Both the position numbers and the translations under genes were made by a program. The notes beneath the pieces were generated by a model that was given only the letters and a program-made list of their open reading frames with translations, had not been told where the DNA came from and did not search any database. From Peronospora farinosa (taxonomy: Eukaryota > Oomycota > Peronosporomycetes > Peronosporales > Peronosporaceae), in the NCBI GenBank assembly GCA_947646735.1, contig CANTFK010000374.1, forward strand, positions 1-16,447: DNA of 16,447 nucleotides, in the 5' to 3' direction. Shown piece by piece: positions 1 through 8,439 of the stretch (positions are counted from its first letter, which is position 1; the number at the start of each line of letters is the position of its first letter).

Positions 1-1059
1 CTCAAGCGTCAGCTGCTCAGCATGAAAGATGGCGGAAGGAGCAAACGTGTTGCATCACTGCAATGATGGCTTGAACATCGGCGCCACGCTCAGCAGCATT
101 GGCGCCAAGATGGAAGATGAAGACATTGCGATCTGCCTGCTGCTCAGTCTCCCGAAGAGCTTCGACAACGTGGTGCTAAATTTGGAGATGAGCAGCGCAG
201 AGCTTCGTACCCAAGATGTAGTCAAGGTGCTGACGAAGAGCACGCCAAGCGTCAAGGGGAAAAGGTGACGACAACAGCGACTACGGTGAAGACTGAAGAT
301 GCAACCAAGACATTCAGTACCGAGCGTGAGTCCTACCAATGCACGTATTGTGGCAAGGTTGGGCACACGGTGGATCGCTGTTGGACGAAACAGAAAAATG
401 GAAGTCGTGGATCTCGACGCGGCGGCAATGGCCGTGGACGCGGAGCTAACATCCAGTGGTGACAGCATAATGAAGACAACGGCTACGATCGAGTAGCGTT
501 TGCTATTTCGCTGGAGTGTGGTATCTACAAACAAGGATGTGTCTGGAAGGTGGGCCGTCGACAGTGGTGCAACTCATCATATCTGCCATGACAAGTCGAA
601 GTTCTCCAGTTTGGTTGAACGTAATAATGGGGAAAAGGCAATAATGGGCTAATGGCAACAAGGTGGACATCAAGGGTGTGGGAACTATCATTGAGAAGGT
701 AATTCTGCCCAATGGCGACAAGCGCGAGATCGAGATCAAGAACGCACTGTACGTACCCAGTATGAGCAAGAATCTGCTATCGGTGCCGCTGATCAACAAA
801 CATGGCAAGTTTCAAGTGGTATTTGATGGAACAAGAATGCATATTGCGCATAAGGACTCGCAGCAAGTGGTGGCGACAGCGGATCTCGTGGATGGTCTCT
901 ACTGGCTTTGCACGGCTCAGCGATCGGCTAATGTGGCAGCAATTAGAAACAGTTGTGGGTGACTTACATGCGCGAATGGGTCACGCTCCAGTTGACGTGC
1001 TTCGCAAGATGGTGACCACCAACATGTTGACGGTCATCGGTTCCACCAAGGTTGGGTAA
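1..1059 (+). pseudogene. Copia-like gag C-part, protease and pre-integrase remnant (first copy)
   Basis: Remnant of a Ty1/copia Gag-Pol polyprotein, which would package element RNA and process the polyprotein. In order: a gag segment at 29-268 with the copia gag (UBN2-like) stretch [18 protein letters not shown]; a CCHC zinc knuckle CX2CX4HX4C at 340-381; an aspartic-protease site AVDSGATHHIC with the D-S-G codons at 560-568; a protease/pre-integrase stretch at 663-962 ([16 protein letters not shown]); and a GAG-pre-integrase fragment around 962-1059 (ARMGHAP, LRKMV). Frames shift near 256-265, between 462 and 530, near 655 and near 950, and stops interrupt. No reverse transcriptase or integrase core follows, because the frame runs into a non-coding leader. 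It cannot make a working polyprotein. Confidence 0.85.
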
Positions 1060-1307
1060 CCGTGACCGGTCCAATCCGAACCGCCTGTTCAGCTTAGTAT
1101 TTACGACGTAGTTTTTACGATAATTACTTAGAGTTGATTAGACGCGTAGGATGATGAGACGCCCTACATGATTTATATGTGGTTCACATATAAATCATGT
1201 AGTTGGCAAGTAAGCCCCAATAATCAATCACTTTCGAATTCTCCCTCAAGTGAACAAGTGTTCTTTGCTTCGTTTTTCTTCTCCAAGCCGCTCAGCTCAC
1301 AACAGCT
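1060..1307 (+). other. Leader or LTR-like spacer between copia units (first)
   Basis: Non-coding stretch joining the end of pre-integrase to the ATG of the next gag (1308). It is AT-rich in the middle and holds a perfect 18-bp hairpin. In a copia element this position would hold the LTR and 5' leader, but I could not fix LTR ends or a primer-binding site. One TGTT at 1087 and one AACA ending at 1303 could be LTR termini, although that leaves almost no leader before gag. Confidence 0.5.
1164..1202. repeat. Perfect 18-bp inverted repeat (hairpin) in copia leader
   Basis: Arms ctacatgatttatatgtg (1164-1181) and its exact reverse complement (1185-1202) flank a 3-base loop, gtt. The same structure recurs in the second copy at 2796-2834. 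The arms are AT-rich. A role as an RNA stem or terminator-like element in the leader is possible but unproven. Confidence 0.95.
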
Positions 1308-2691
1308 ATGAGCCCAAGCGCCATGTCCTCAAGCAAAGCCTCGACCAGTATCTCCATCGATACGTTCGATGGAGACAATTATGCAACGTGGTGTCGTTAC
1401 ATGCGTGGCGTGTTTCTGACCAAGGTACGTCGTGAACCGAGAAACGACTCCACGCTTCGCCGACCCGCGAGCGTCTGACGACGTTAAGGCGAGCAACATC
1501 GCGTTTGGCTTGATGTTGCTTCACATGGACGCGGACTACCACCATGTGGTCGACGACTATGAAGAAGCATGGGTCGCATGGTCACGTTTGAAGATGCTGT
1601 AGGGCGGCTCGCAGAAGGCGGGACGAATCTACCTCAAGCGTCAGCTGCTCAGCATGAAAGATGGCGGAAGGAGCAAACGTGTTGCATCACTGCAATGATG
1701 GCTTGAACATCGGCGCCACGCTCAGCAGCATTGGCGCCAAGATGGAAGATGAAGACATTGCGATCTGCCTGCTGCTCAGTCTCCCGAAGAGCTTCGACAA
1801 CGTGGTGCTAAATTTGGAGATGAGCAGCGCAGAGCTTCGTACCCAAGATGTAGTCAAGGTGCTGACGAAGAGCACGCCAAGCGTCAAGGGGAAAAGGTGA
1901 CGACAACAGCGACTACGGTGAAGACTGAAGATGCAACCAAGACATTCAGTACCGAGCGTGAGTCCTACCAATGCACGTATTGTGGCAAGGTTGGGCACAC
2001 GGTGGATCGCTGTTGGACGAAACAGAAAAATGGAAGTCGTGGATCTCGACGCGGCGGCAATGGCCGTGGACGCGGAGCTAACATCCAGTGGTGACAGCAT
2101 AATGAAGACAACGGCTACGATCGAGTAGCGTTTGCTATTTCGCTGGAGTGTGGTATCTACAAACAAGGATGTGTCTGGAAGGTGGGCCGTCGACAGTGGT
2201 GCAACTCATCATATCTGCCATGACAAGTCGAAGTTCTCCAGTTTGGTTGAACGTAATAATGGGGAAAAGGCAATAATGGGCTAATGGCAACAAGGTGGAC
2301 ATCAAGGGTGTGGGAACTATCATTGAGAAGGTAATTCTGCCCAATGGCGACAAGCGCGAGATCGAGATCAAGAACGCACTGTACGTACCCAGTATGAGCA
2401 AGAATCTGCTATCGGTGCCGCTGATCAACAAACATGGCAAGTTTCAAGTGGTATTTGATGGAACAAGAATGCATATTGCGCATAAGGACTCGCAGCAAGT
2501 GGTGGCGACAGCGGATCTCGTGGATGGTCTCTACTGGCTTTGCACGGCTCAGCGATCGGCTAATGTGGCAGCAATTAGAAACAGTTGTGGGTGACTTACA
2601 TGCGCGAATGGGTCACGCTCCAGTTGACGTGCTTCGCAAGATGGTGACCACCAACATGTTGACGGTCATCGGTTCCACCAAGGTTGGGTAA
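1308..2691 (+). pseudogene. Copia-like gag, protease and pre-integrase remnant (complete internal unit)
   Basis: The only unit seen from gag start to truncated end. The ATG at 1308 opens a gag N-terminus with the copia-type stretch [18 protein letters not shown]. The frame is lost near 1476 and resumes as [21 protein letters not shown]; a TAG interrupts at about 1600, and the frame shifts again near 1655 into the segment starting at 1661. The zinc knuckle is at 1972-2013, the protease D-S-G codons at 2192-2200, and the protease/pre-integrase stretch at 2295-2594, ending at 2691. The RT, RNase H and integrase core are missing, so this is an internally deleted, non-autonomous derivative. The defects match the first copy base for base. 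Confidence 0.85.
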
Positions 2692-2938
2692 CCGTGACCG
2701 GTCCAATCCGAACCGCCTGTTCAGCTTAGTATTTACGACGTAGTTTTTACGATAATTACTTAGAGTTGATTAGACGCGTAGGATGATGAGACGCCCTACA
2801 TGATTTATATGTGGTTCACATATAAATCATGTAGTTGGCAAGTAAGCCCCAATAATCAATCACTTTCGAATTCTCCTCAAGTGAACAAGTGTTCTTTGCT
2901 TCGTTTTTCTTCTCCAAGCCGCTCAGCTCACAACAGCT
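2692..2938 (+). other. Leader or LTR-like spacer between copia units (second)
   Basis: Second copy of the spacer between pre-integrase and gag, one base shorter than the first because of the C-run difference near 2874. It contains the same hairpin. Confidence 0.5.
2796..2834. repeat. Perfect 18-bp inverted repeat (hairpin), second copy
   Basis: Same 18-bp arms and 3-base loop as at 1164-1202, carried in the duplicated unit. Confidence 0.95.
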
Positions 2939-3254
2939 ATGAGCCCAAGCGCCATGTCCTCAAGCAAAGCCTCGACCAGTATCTCCATCGATACGTTCGA
3001 TGGAGACAATTATGCAACGTGGTGTCGTTACATGCGTGGCGTGTTTCTGACCAAGGTACGTCGTGAACCGAGAAACGACTCCACGCTTCGCCGACCCGCG
3101 AGCGTCTGACGACGTCAAGGCGAGCAACATCGCGTTTGGCTTGATGTTGCTTCACATGGACGCGGACTACCACCATGTGGTCGACGACTATGAAGAAGCA
3201 TGGGTCGCATGGTCACGTTTGAAGATGCTGTAGGGCGGCTCGCAGAAGGCGGGA
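2939..3254 (+). pseudogene. Copia-like gag N-terminal fragment, truncated by an LTR
   Basis: Starts with the same ATG context and [14 protein letters not shown] stretch as at 1308. It carries the same frameshift and TAG stop (3231-3233) and ends abruptly at 3254 inside gag, where minus-strand gypsy LTR sequence begins. The junction has no recognisable target duplication. Confidence 0.85.
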
Positions 3255-3682
3255 GAACAACTAAGAAGTGCCTCACTTACGTCACGCAAAATCTTATCAA
3301 GCTTCTCGTGCACAGTGGGCGATAGTTATTAAATTCAAGACTGACTTACATTTAATAGGTTTTAACTAAATATAAATCTAATTACTGATTGGTCAAACAT
3401 AAAAGATCGGATACGCGTCTTTTTAGTAGCGTATCCTTGCGTGCGAGCTTCAAATATATGTAAACTCGCTGATGACGTCTGTCTGAAGCGTCACCATGAC
3501 GCCTAGTCCCAACTGGCGTCTTCCTCGTTGAATATGGATCCATCCATGGATATCACATTCCCGAGGTGGGTCCCATTCATGTACCACTCCCAAGTAGCAG
3601 GTCAAAGGTACCTCGTACCCATTTAGGCATGCCCGTTAAGTATTCGATACTTAACGAACCGTGTAACGTTTAGCTTCTTACA
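3255..3682 (-). mobile_element. Truncated gypsy-family LTR (copy A)
   Basis: On the minus strand this begins TGTAAG at 3682 and matches the plus-strand LTR at 9653-10252 over its first 428 bases. By eye it differs at three substitutions in the body plus three clustered near the TG end. The last 172 bases of the LTR are missing, cut at 3255 next to the copia array. It includes a 10-bp palindrome with a 3-base loop at 3634-3656. No internal element sequence adjoins it on either side, so it is a solo or broken LTR. Confidence 0.85.
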
Positions 3683-4029
3683 GGGCAATGTGGTATAAAT
3701 ATTGCATAAATTGTATACGTATAATTTTTTATGGAAGTATTAAGTGTAGCATTTAAGTATAGTATCGGTAATACCGTACCGTATCGGTTAGTATATGATA
3801 ACCCATATTGTCGTGTTAAGTACATCACACACTCACTTTTGTTGTGACGCTTAGTTTTACATTGCAACTCAATGACGATGCAAATTGTCACCTCTTCTTT
3901 GCATCCTTCAATAGACATAAAGTGAAGTCTGACTAGTAACGACTGATGCCCTTTCTGACAATTAGATCGTAAGGCTGGCTATTGAACCTATTGGTTTAAC
4001 ACTTGCTGATCAATGATAGCAAGTCAAGA
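3683..4029. other. AT-rich stretch without a recognisable gene
   Basis: AT-rich sequence with short internal repeats around 3755-3790 (variants of gtatcggtaatacc). The short open frames here show no family signature. It starts with gggca directly after the LTR end. Confidence 0.5.
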
Positions 4030-5125
4030 GGCGAAAGAGACAGGTTGTGCTGTAGGCAATACTGTAAATGCCTCTTTAAAAGTGACGTGAACCCATTTCA
4101 TTGAATGAAGACGCGAAGGTCTTGTTCTTGGACACGGAAAGACTCAATAATATCGATCGAGAACAGACACATGATACCTCAATTTTGGCATTGGCTTTGG
4201 GTCTGAATGTGTCTACAATAGACGTGGAGTTATCGATGGCAATGCTATTGTAAACCTTTCTCTTGTAATCAACTTTGTCGATACAAATTCAAACGTCGTG
4301 TCTTTCGAATAAGGAAACGGGAAAATATGAAAGCAATCGTCTACACAAATTCTTTCCCAGTTTAATGTGGGTCTTACATGATTTTACACTCCAGTTACTG
4401 GACAAGGGTAAGGTCCAAACAATATCTGGAGAGCGCTCTCCAGTCTACGGGAGACGCAGTGACGATGCAGTCAGGAAAGACCAGATCCGAGCGACTTTTA
4501 GACATCAAGATTGTGTTACGTAAGTACGACTTGGAGATAACGAATAAAAGCTACGGAGCCTGCCTCAAGTGCCGTACGAGGAGCCGAGACATGATTTTCG
4601 AACTAGCTATGGAAGTCTACGCAAGAAGCTGTTTGGCAAAGCAAAACCCAAGACCATGTTCGGCAAGGCATTTATTGGAGCCATGTTTGTCAACTTGGCG
4701 GAATCTTATATCGAGGCACTATATCGTGGCAAGGCACCGGTGACTTCTAGATCCTGAAAGCAAGTCGTCAAGCGCAATGTCAAGATGCACTTTAAGATGC
4801 TGTCAAGTGGTACTAGGCGGAGCTACAGGCGAGAGTACGCAGATATGTGTCAGCTAAAAAGTTTGAAGAAGATACTAGTTTAAAAGTATATAAGGTGATG
4901 AATTTTTTTTCAAGCAGTGGACAAAGGCCGGGGATGTTCGACAACATGGACCTTCAAATCGTGGCATTGCGACGAAAGTCGAATATATAGGATCTGATCG
5001 ACAAAGCGGAAAATCCGACAGTTACGGAGAAGGAAAAATGATTATAATTACGAAAAGAACGCCAACGCAAAATTAGAGGCTGCTGCACAAAGTGTCGAAC
5101 GCACGCGACTGCTCTGTCCTGAAAA
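4030..5125 (+). pseudogene. Guanylate-binding protein (GBP/GB1-type) large GTPase, decayed
   Basis: Shifted frames read in order as a GBP-like large GTPase, a dynamin-superfamily GTP hydrolase. A VGNTVNAS stretch near 4050 fits switch I. VLFLDTERLNNID (about 4122-4160) is the G3 site, with DTEG changed to DTER. YNRRGVIDGNAIVNLSLV starts at 4214. FFPSLMWVLHDFTLQLLD (about 4345-4400) holds the guanine-specificity site, with the usual RD changed to HD (4371-4382). PYEEPRHDFRTSYGSLRKKL then FGKAFIGAMFVNLAESYIEA follow at about 4572-4720. A helical tail (RVRRYVSAKKFEEDTSLKVYKV, then KLEAAAQSVERTRLL) runs to about 5110. The P-loop end is not found. At least five frameshifts, stops and two altered GTP-site residues show it is dead. 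The assignment is from motif order, not a search. Confidence 0.7.
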
Positions 5126-5366
5126 AAGCCTTATAAATAAATGTACGCTGTTTTGACCGGATAAAAAAAGAGCTTAAAAAGCACTCGTACAAGAATTAGT
5201 AAAACCTTACATATCGTACTACTATTTAATCATTTCATTACCATTTGACCAAATGGAGATATATCTGAGACGAAAGAGACTGCTCACGAATGAATAAGCT
5301 CGGTTTCTATATACGACTATACTGGAATCAAGATGGAATCCTGTTTGCGGACTTAAACCTTCAGAA
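5126..5366. other. Spacer without a recognisable gene
   Basis: AT-rich spacer between the GTPase relic and the minisatellite. I see no gene, RNA gene or repeat beyond short A runs. Confidence 0.5.
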
Positions 5367-5574
5367 GGTCGTTCTTCAATGATCACGTCGTTTCTTTCTA
5401 GTCAGGTCGTTCCTTTCTAGTCAGGTAGTTCCTTTCTAGTCAGGTCGTTTCTTCTTGTCAGGTCGTTTCTTCTTGTCACGTCGTTCCTTTCTTGTCAGTT
5501 CGCTCCTTTCTAGTTAGGTCAATTCTTTCTAGTCAGAAACGACCTGTCAGAAAACGACTTGACTAGAAAGGAAC
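5367..5574. repeat. Minisatellite of about 19 bp with an inverted tail, upstream of the CRN gene
   Basis: Nine head-to-tail units of consensus ggtcgttcctttctagtca start at 5367, 5386, 5405, 5424, 5443, 5461, 5479, 5498 and 5517. They are 19 bp, or 18 bp for the fifth and sixth. Bases 5536-5574 then carry about two units in reverse orientation (gactagaaaggaac at 5561-5574), so the end of the array can fold back on itself. One strand is strongly pyrimidine-rich. The array ends about 85 bp before the predicted initiator and 110 bp before the CRN start codon. Confidence 0.92.
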
Positions 5575-5658
5575 AGATCGATGGCCTTTCATCTTGGCCC
5601 CAGTATGACCGTATGTAAAACCGAGCATATTCATTTGCAAACAGCAGATTCTCGTCTC

Positions 5659-5666
5659 TTCATTCG
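5659..5666 (+). promoter_or_regulatory. Oomycete-type initiator (Inr) of the CRN gene
   Basis: TTCATTCG, 19-26 bases before the ATG at 5685, fits the TCAYTYY-like oomycete initiator and is followed by an AATT (5669-5672). Oomycete start sites commonly lie this close to the start codon. No TATA box is evident, as is usual in these genomes. The match is short and transcription from it is inferred. Confidence 0.55.
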
Positions 5667-5684
5667 AGAATTGGCTGGTTTAAA

Positions 5685-8129
5685 ATGATGGTGACTCTGT
5701 TGTGCGCGATTGTTGGTCCGCAAGGGAGTATTTTCCCTATCGACATTGACGCGAACAAAGTGGTATACGAGTTGAAGAAGGCTATTAAGGAGAAGAAGCC
5801 GAACGGCTTGAAGGACATTAGTGTGGACAAGCTGCGTCTCTACTTGGCGAAGATGACGGACGGTGCGTGGCTGAAAGACAACGATCCTGCTGCGCAAGAG
5901 TTGTCTGAAGGGAAGACGCATCCACGTATTCAGCAGGTGATTGATGGAGAGCAAGCGTTAGCAACGAGGTCCCTAAAGCATTGGCTGTTTGACGATAACA
6001 AGATGGTGCAGCCATCGACAGATCAAATCCACGTGCTGGTAGTGGTGTCAGAGGAGTATGACTACGTACCCGTTAAAGAGGTTACAAACGATCCAAACTA
6101 CAAGGAAGAGCTAACGCGTTACCAGCAACGGGGGGAGCTGATTCAGCGCAACTGTGAGGACTACTGCCAGCAGATTTTGAGCAAAATCGACGCACTGTAT
6201 GCCCTCTCGGACGAATTTGCGCTGCCGTTCATTTGCGTGGAAGGATCATCTGGCATGGGAAAGTCTCAACTGGCGTTTGCTTTGGGAGGAAGCCGCCCGT
6301 GGTTTTACTGGCCTACTACACCCATTGGATACTATTCTCAGCGCTTGTATAGAAATTTCTCGTCAATTTCAGATGCGTTTCTTAACGTGACAAACAAGGA
6401 TGGCCCAACAAAAAAGTTTAAAAAGGACATTTTGAACTCGAGGTCTAAATTTTACAAAACTGAGAGTTTGTGGACCTTCGGCTTCATTCATGCGTTGCTT
6501 AAGTGTTGCAGTGAAGAAAAAAATCAGCAAGGAAAAATGATACGCTTTCAAGAAAAAACGTCGTTGTACGTGGAAAAGTGCAATCGCGAGAAAGTTGTCG
6601 CTTTTCGCAAAAAGATGAAGACTGATGGGAAGGTCTTGCCTTTCTTTGTGTTGGACGAAATGATGCCTAACATGAACATTGGTGGCGGTGGTATGAACCT
6701 GGCGGCATTCCAACGCAATGTTTTTCGTGTGTGTGGTCTGGTCGTTATTGTGATGGGGACTGACGCTAAGGTCACCGATCTGGTTGATCAGTCAGTAGGA
6801 AGCTATACTGAAAGACATGCATGGATGACGGTTATTTCTCGTTTCCCTTTATATCAATCAATTCCGTTTGCAAATAAGGACAAACAGACTGCTTGGAACC
6901 ACCTCCAAGCTAAGTATCCCATTCTGCAAAGCATTATGTTAAATTCTCGCGGGCGTTTTGCCGGGTATTTCGCCGACAGCGCGGCACAATATGCGATGGA
7001 AAATGTTGCAAATGATATTAAACTTTGCGATTTGCTGGATGTAGCATTTAATCATGTAGGCTCGGAGACACGGAGCCGCAAAAATTTTATGGAGGAGCAG
7101 AGAGGAAAGGATGCGCAGCTGATGGCAATATCGTATACTAATGTTAATGGTACGTCCCCACGTCCATGTAAGAAAAGGAAGATTGCTCGTAGTGTGGGGA
7201 CCTACTGTATGCATCTACACTTCGCCAATCTAGTGGATGATCAGGCAACTGAAGTGGATGTACTGAATGGCAAACTTAAGGTTAATGGCAAGCCGTGGCT
7301 ACCGCGGTGTTGTTTCCCGGATATTAAGGAGGACATGCTGCTTTATCTTGCGGTATTGGGTGGAAAGACTTACTCGGGTTACTATGATCCTCGGAAGGGT
7401 GTGAATCACTCAACACGTGGTATCTTCTCATTGTACTGGAGAGGACGGGGGTTCGGGACCACTCGTAATTATTATGCGTACGAGAACATGGTCGCTCATA
7501 TGTTTTTCTGTGCATCTCGGCGGAATGGAGTGCAAGGCATTTCTTTTGATGACTTCTTTGCGGGATTGCTTAGTGAATGTCAAGACCAAATACGGCCAGT
7601 GATAATGACTGATGGCAATACGGGGAAAACGATTGTTGCTAGCGACATTTTGGACAAGTACGTTGATCTGGTGGCTTTGTCTCACTCGAAGATTCCCTTC
7701 TTAGCTCCACCGAATGCTGAGTGGCCGCAATGTATCCTAGATACTCGCGCTGAAGGCTGTAACTTTGGTCATCTCGTTCGTGCTCGGAATGACCAAAAGT
7801 GTGACATTTTTGTATGCAATACGGAGGACCTGACAGAACCGCCACTTTTTCTGTGTGAGTGCAAGTATTGCGACGAAAGCGTGGACTTTGGCGCAGTGAA
7901 TAAGATCATTGGTGGCCTGGAGACCGTTTGGAAGGATAAATGGGCAGTCGCATTGGTTTTCTGCGTAAAATTAGCAGCCTTCGAAAACGAGTGGAACCGT
8001 GAAAAAGTCGGCTGCGTTAAGGTTGATTGCCGTAGTGGCCGTGTCGATTGGGTTTTCCAGCCGGCCGAAGAAAATCGAAAGAAGCTGGTCATCGTTATGG
8101 AAACGGGTGACGTCACTGAACTGCCGTAG
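5685..8129 (+). CDS. Crinkler (CRN) effector with P-loop NTPase and nuclease-like C-terminus
   Basis: Secreted host-targeted effector of oomycetes, 814 residues, no intron. The N-terminal header (1-122, ubiquitin-like in this class) has LRLYLAK at 50-56, DGAWLKD at 59-65 and ends in HVLVVV at 116-121, where the usual HVLVxxP has Ser at the Pro position. The NTPase has Walker A GSSGMGKS (187-194), Walker B LPFFVLDE (318-325) and VVIVMGTDA (353-361). PCKKRKIAR (494-502) looks like a nuclear localisation signal. A C-terminal PD-(D/E)XK-like core is suggested by D707 and E725-C-K727. Header, NTPase and nuclease in this order match the CR (Crinkler-RHS-type) architecture. No strong signal peptide is visible, which is common for CRNs. 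Two ATGs (5685, 5688) are adjacent; A at -3 favours the first, though family members often start MV. Neighbours are dead while this frame is intact. Activity is inferred from family. Confidence 0.95.
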   Translation: MMVTLLCAIVGPQGSIFPIDIDANKVVYELKKAIKEKKPNGLKDISVDKLRLYLAKMTDGAWLKDNDPAAQELSEGKTHPRIQQVIDGEQALATRSLKHWLFDDNKMVQPSTDQIHVLVVVSEEYDYVPVKEVTNDPNYKEELTRYQQRGELIQRNCEDYCQQILSKIDALYALSDEFALPFICVEGSSGMGKSQLAFALGGSRPWFYWPTTPIGYYSQRLYRNFSSISDAFLNVTNKDGPTKKFKKDILNSRSKFYKTESLWTFGFIHALLKCCSEEKNQQGKMIRFQEKTSLYVEKCNREKVVAFRKKMKTDGKVLPFFVLDEMMPNMNIGGGGMNLAAFQRNVFRVCGLVVIVMGTDAKVTDLVDQSVGSYTERHAWMTVISRFPLYQSIPFANKDKQTAWNHLQAKYPILQSIMLNSRGRFAGYFADSAAQYAMENVANDIKLCDLLDVAFNHVGSETRSRKNFMEEQRGKDAQLMAISYTNVNGTSPRPCKKRKIARSVGTYCMHLHFANLVDDQATEVDVLNGKLKVNGKPWLPRCCFPDIKEDMLLYLAVLGGKTYSGYYDPRKGVNHSTRGIFSLYWRGRGFGTTRNYYAYENMVAHMFFCASRRNGVQGISFDDFFAGLLSECQDQIRPVIMTDGNTGKTIVASDILDKYVDLVALSHSKIPFLAPPNAEWPQCILDTRAEGCNFGHLVRARNDQKCDIFVCNTEDLTEPPLFLCECKYCDESVDFGAVNKIIGGLETVWKDKWAVALVFCVKLAAFENEWNREKVGCVKVDCRSGRVDWVFQPAEENRKKLVIVMETGDVTELP

Positions 8130-8439
8130 CAAAGTTTGATTAAGCCCGAATCTTTGCAATGCGTCGCAAGCAATCACCTTGCATGTTAACTTTTATCACA
8201 TCATTGTCTGTCGGTTGGTACTAATCGTTTTTCTAGATTATTTGCGTAACATCAGCAGCTATTTAAAGTTTATGAGCAACTGAAAAGAAGAATATAGCGG
8301 CTTCTACTGTGTGCTAAATTCTTTTGGATTCCTTGTTTGTATCACCCTCAATACATATGGGTAAGTTAAAATTGTATTGTGCAGACGCTTATTCTCCATG
8401 ATATATGGAGCAGAAACCCCGCTATTTAACGGTCTATGT
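8130..8439. other. 3' flank of the CRN gene, no feature seen
   Basis: AT-rich flank following the TAG stop. I see no clear polyadenylation signal, RNA gene or repeat. A short frame at 8357 (MGKLKLYCADAYSP) ends after 14 codons and has no family signature. Confidence 0.5.

Larger units (their letters stand above)
1..3254 (+). repeat. Tandem duplication of a 1632-bp deleted Ty1/copia unit
   Basis: Bases 1-1632 recur from 1633 with offset 1632, then with offset 1631 after a one-base deletion near 2874 (a run of three C at 1243-1245 becomes two). The only other difference I see is T at 1485 against C in the second copy (near 3116). All frameshifts and stops are shared, so duplication followed decay. 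The window opens in mid-gag and gag reads across 1632/1633, so the real unit boundary is not at 1633. The unit order is leader/LTR, gag, protease, pre-integrase, then the next leader/LTR. The second copy stops at 3254, where gypsy LTR sequence begins. Confidence 0.95.

Noticed and set aside
256..265. Run GGGGAAAA at a gag frame change, possible programmed -1 frameshift
   Set aside because: The heptamer is not in the phase needed for canonical X-XXY-YYZ slippage, and several other shifts in the same unit show plain decay.
55..534. 159-codon minus-strand open frame (and its copy at 1687-2166)
   Set aside because: Antisense shadow of the copia gag; no domain signature and composition unlike a protein.
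5367..5535. Regular repeats resembling a CRISPR array
   Set aside because: Units are directly contiguous with no unique spacers and the genome is eukaryotic; this is a minisatellite.
7769..8173. 134-codon minus-strand open frame
   Set aside because: Antisense shadow of the CRN C-terminus with no independent signal.
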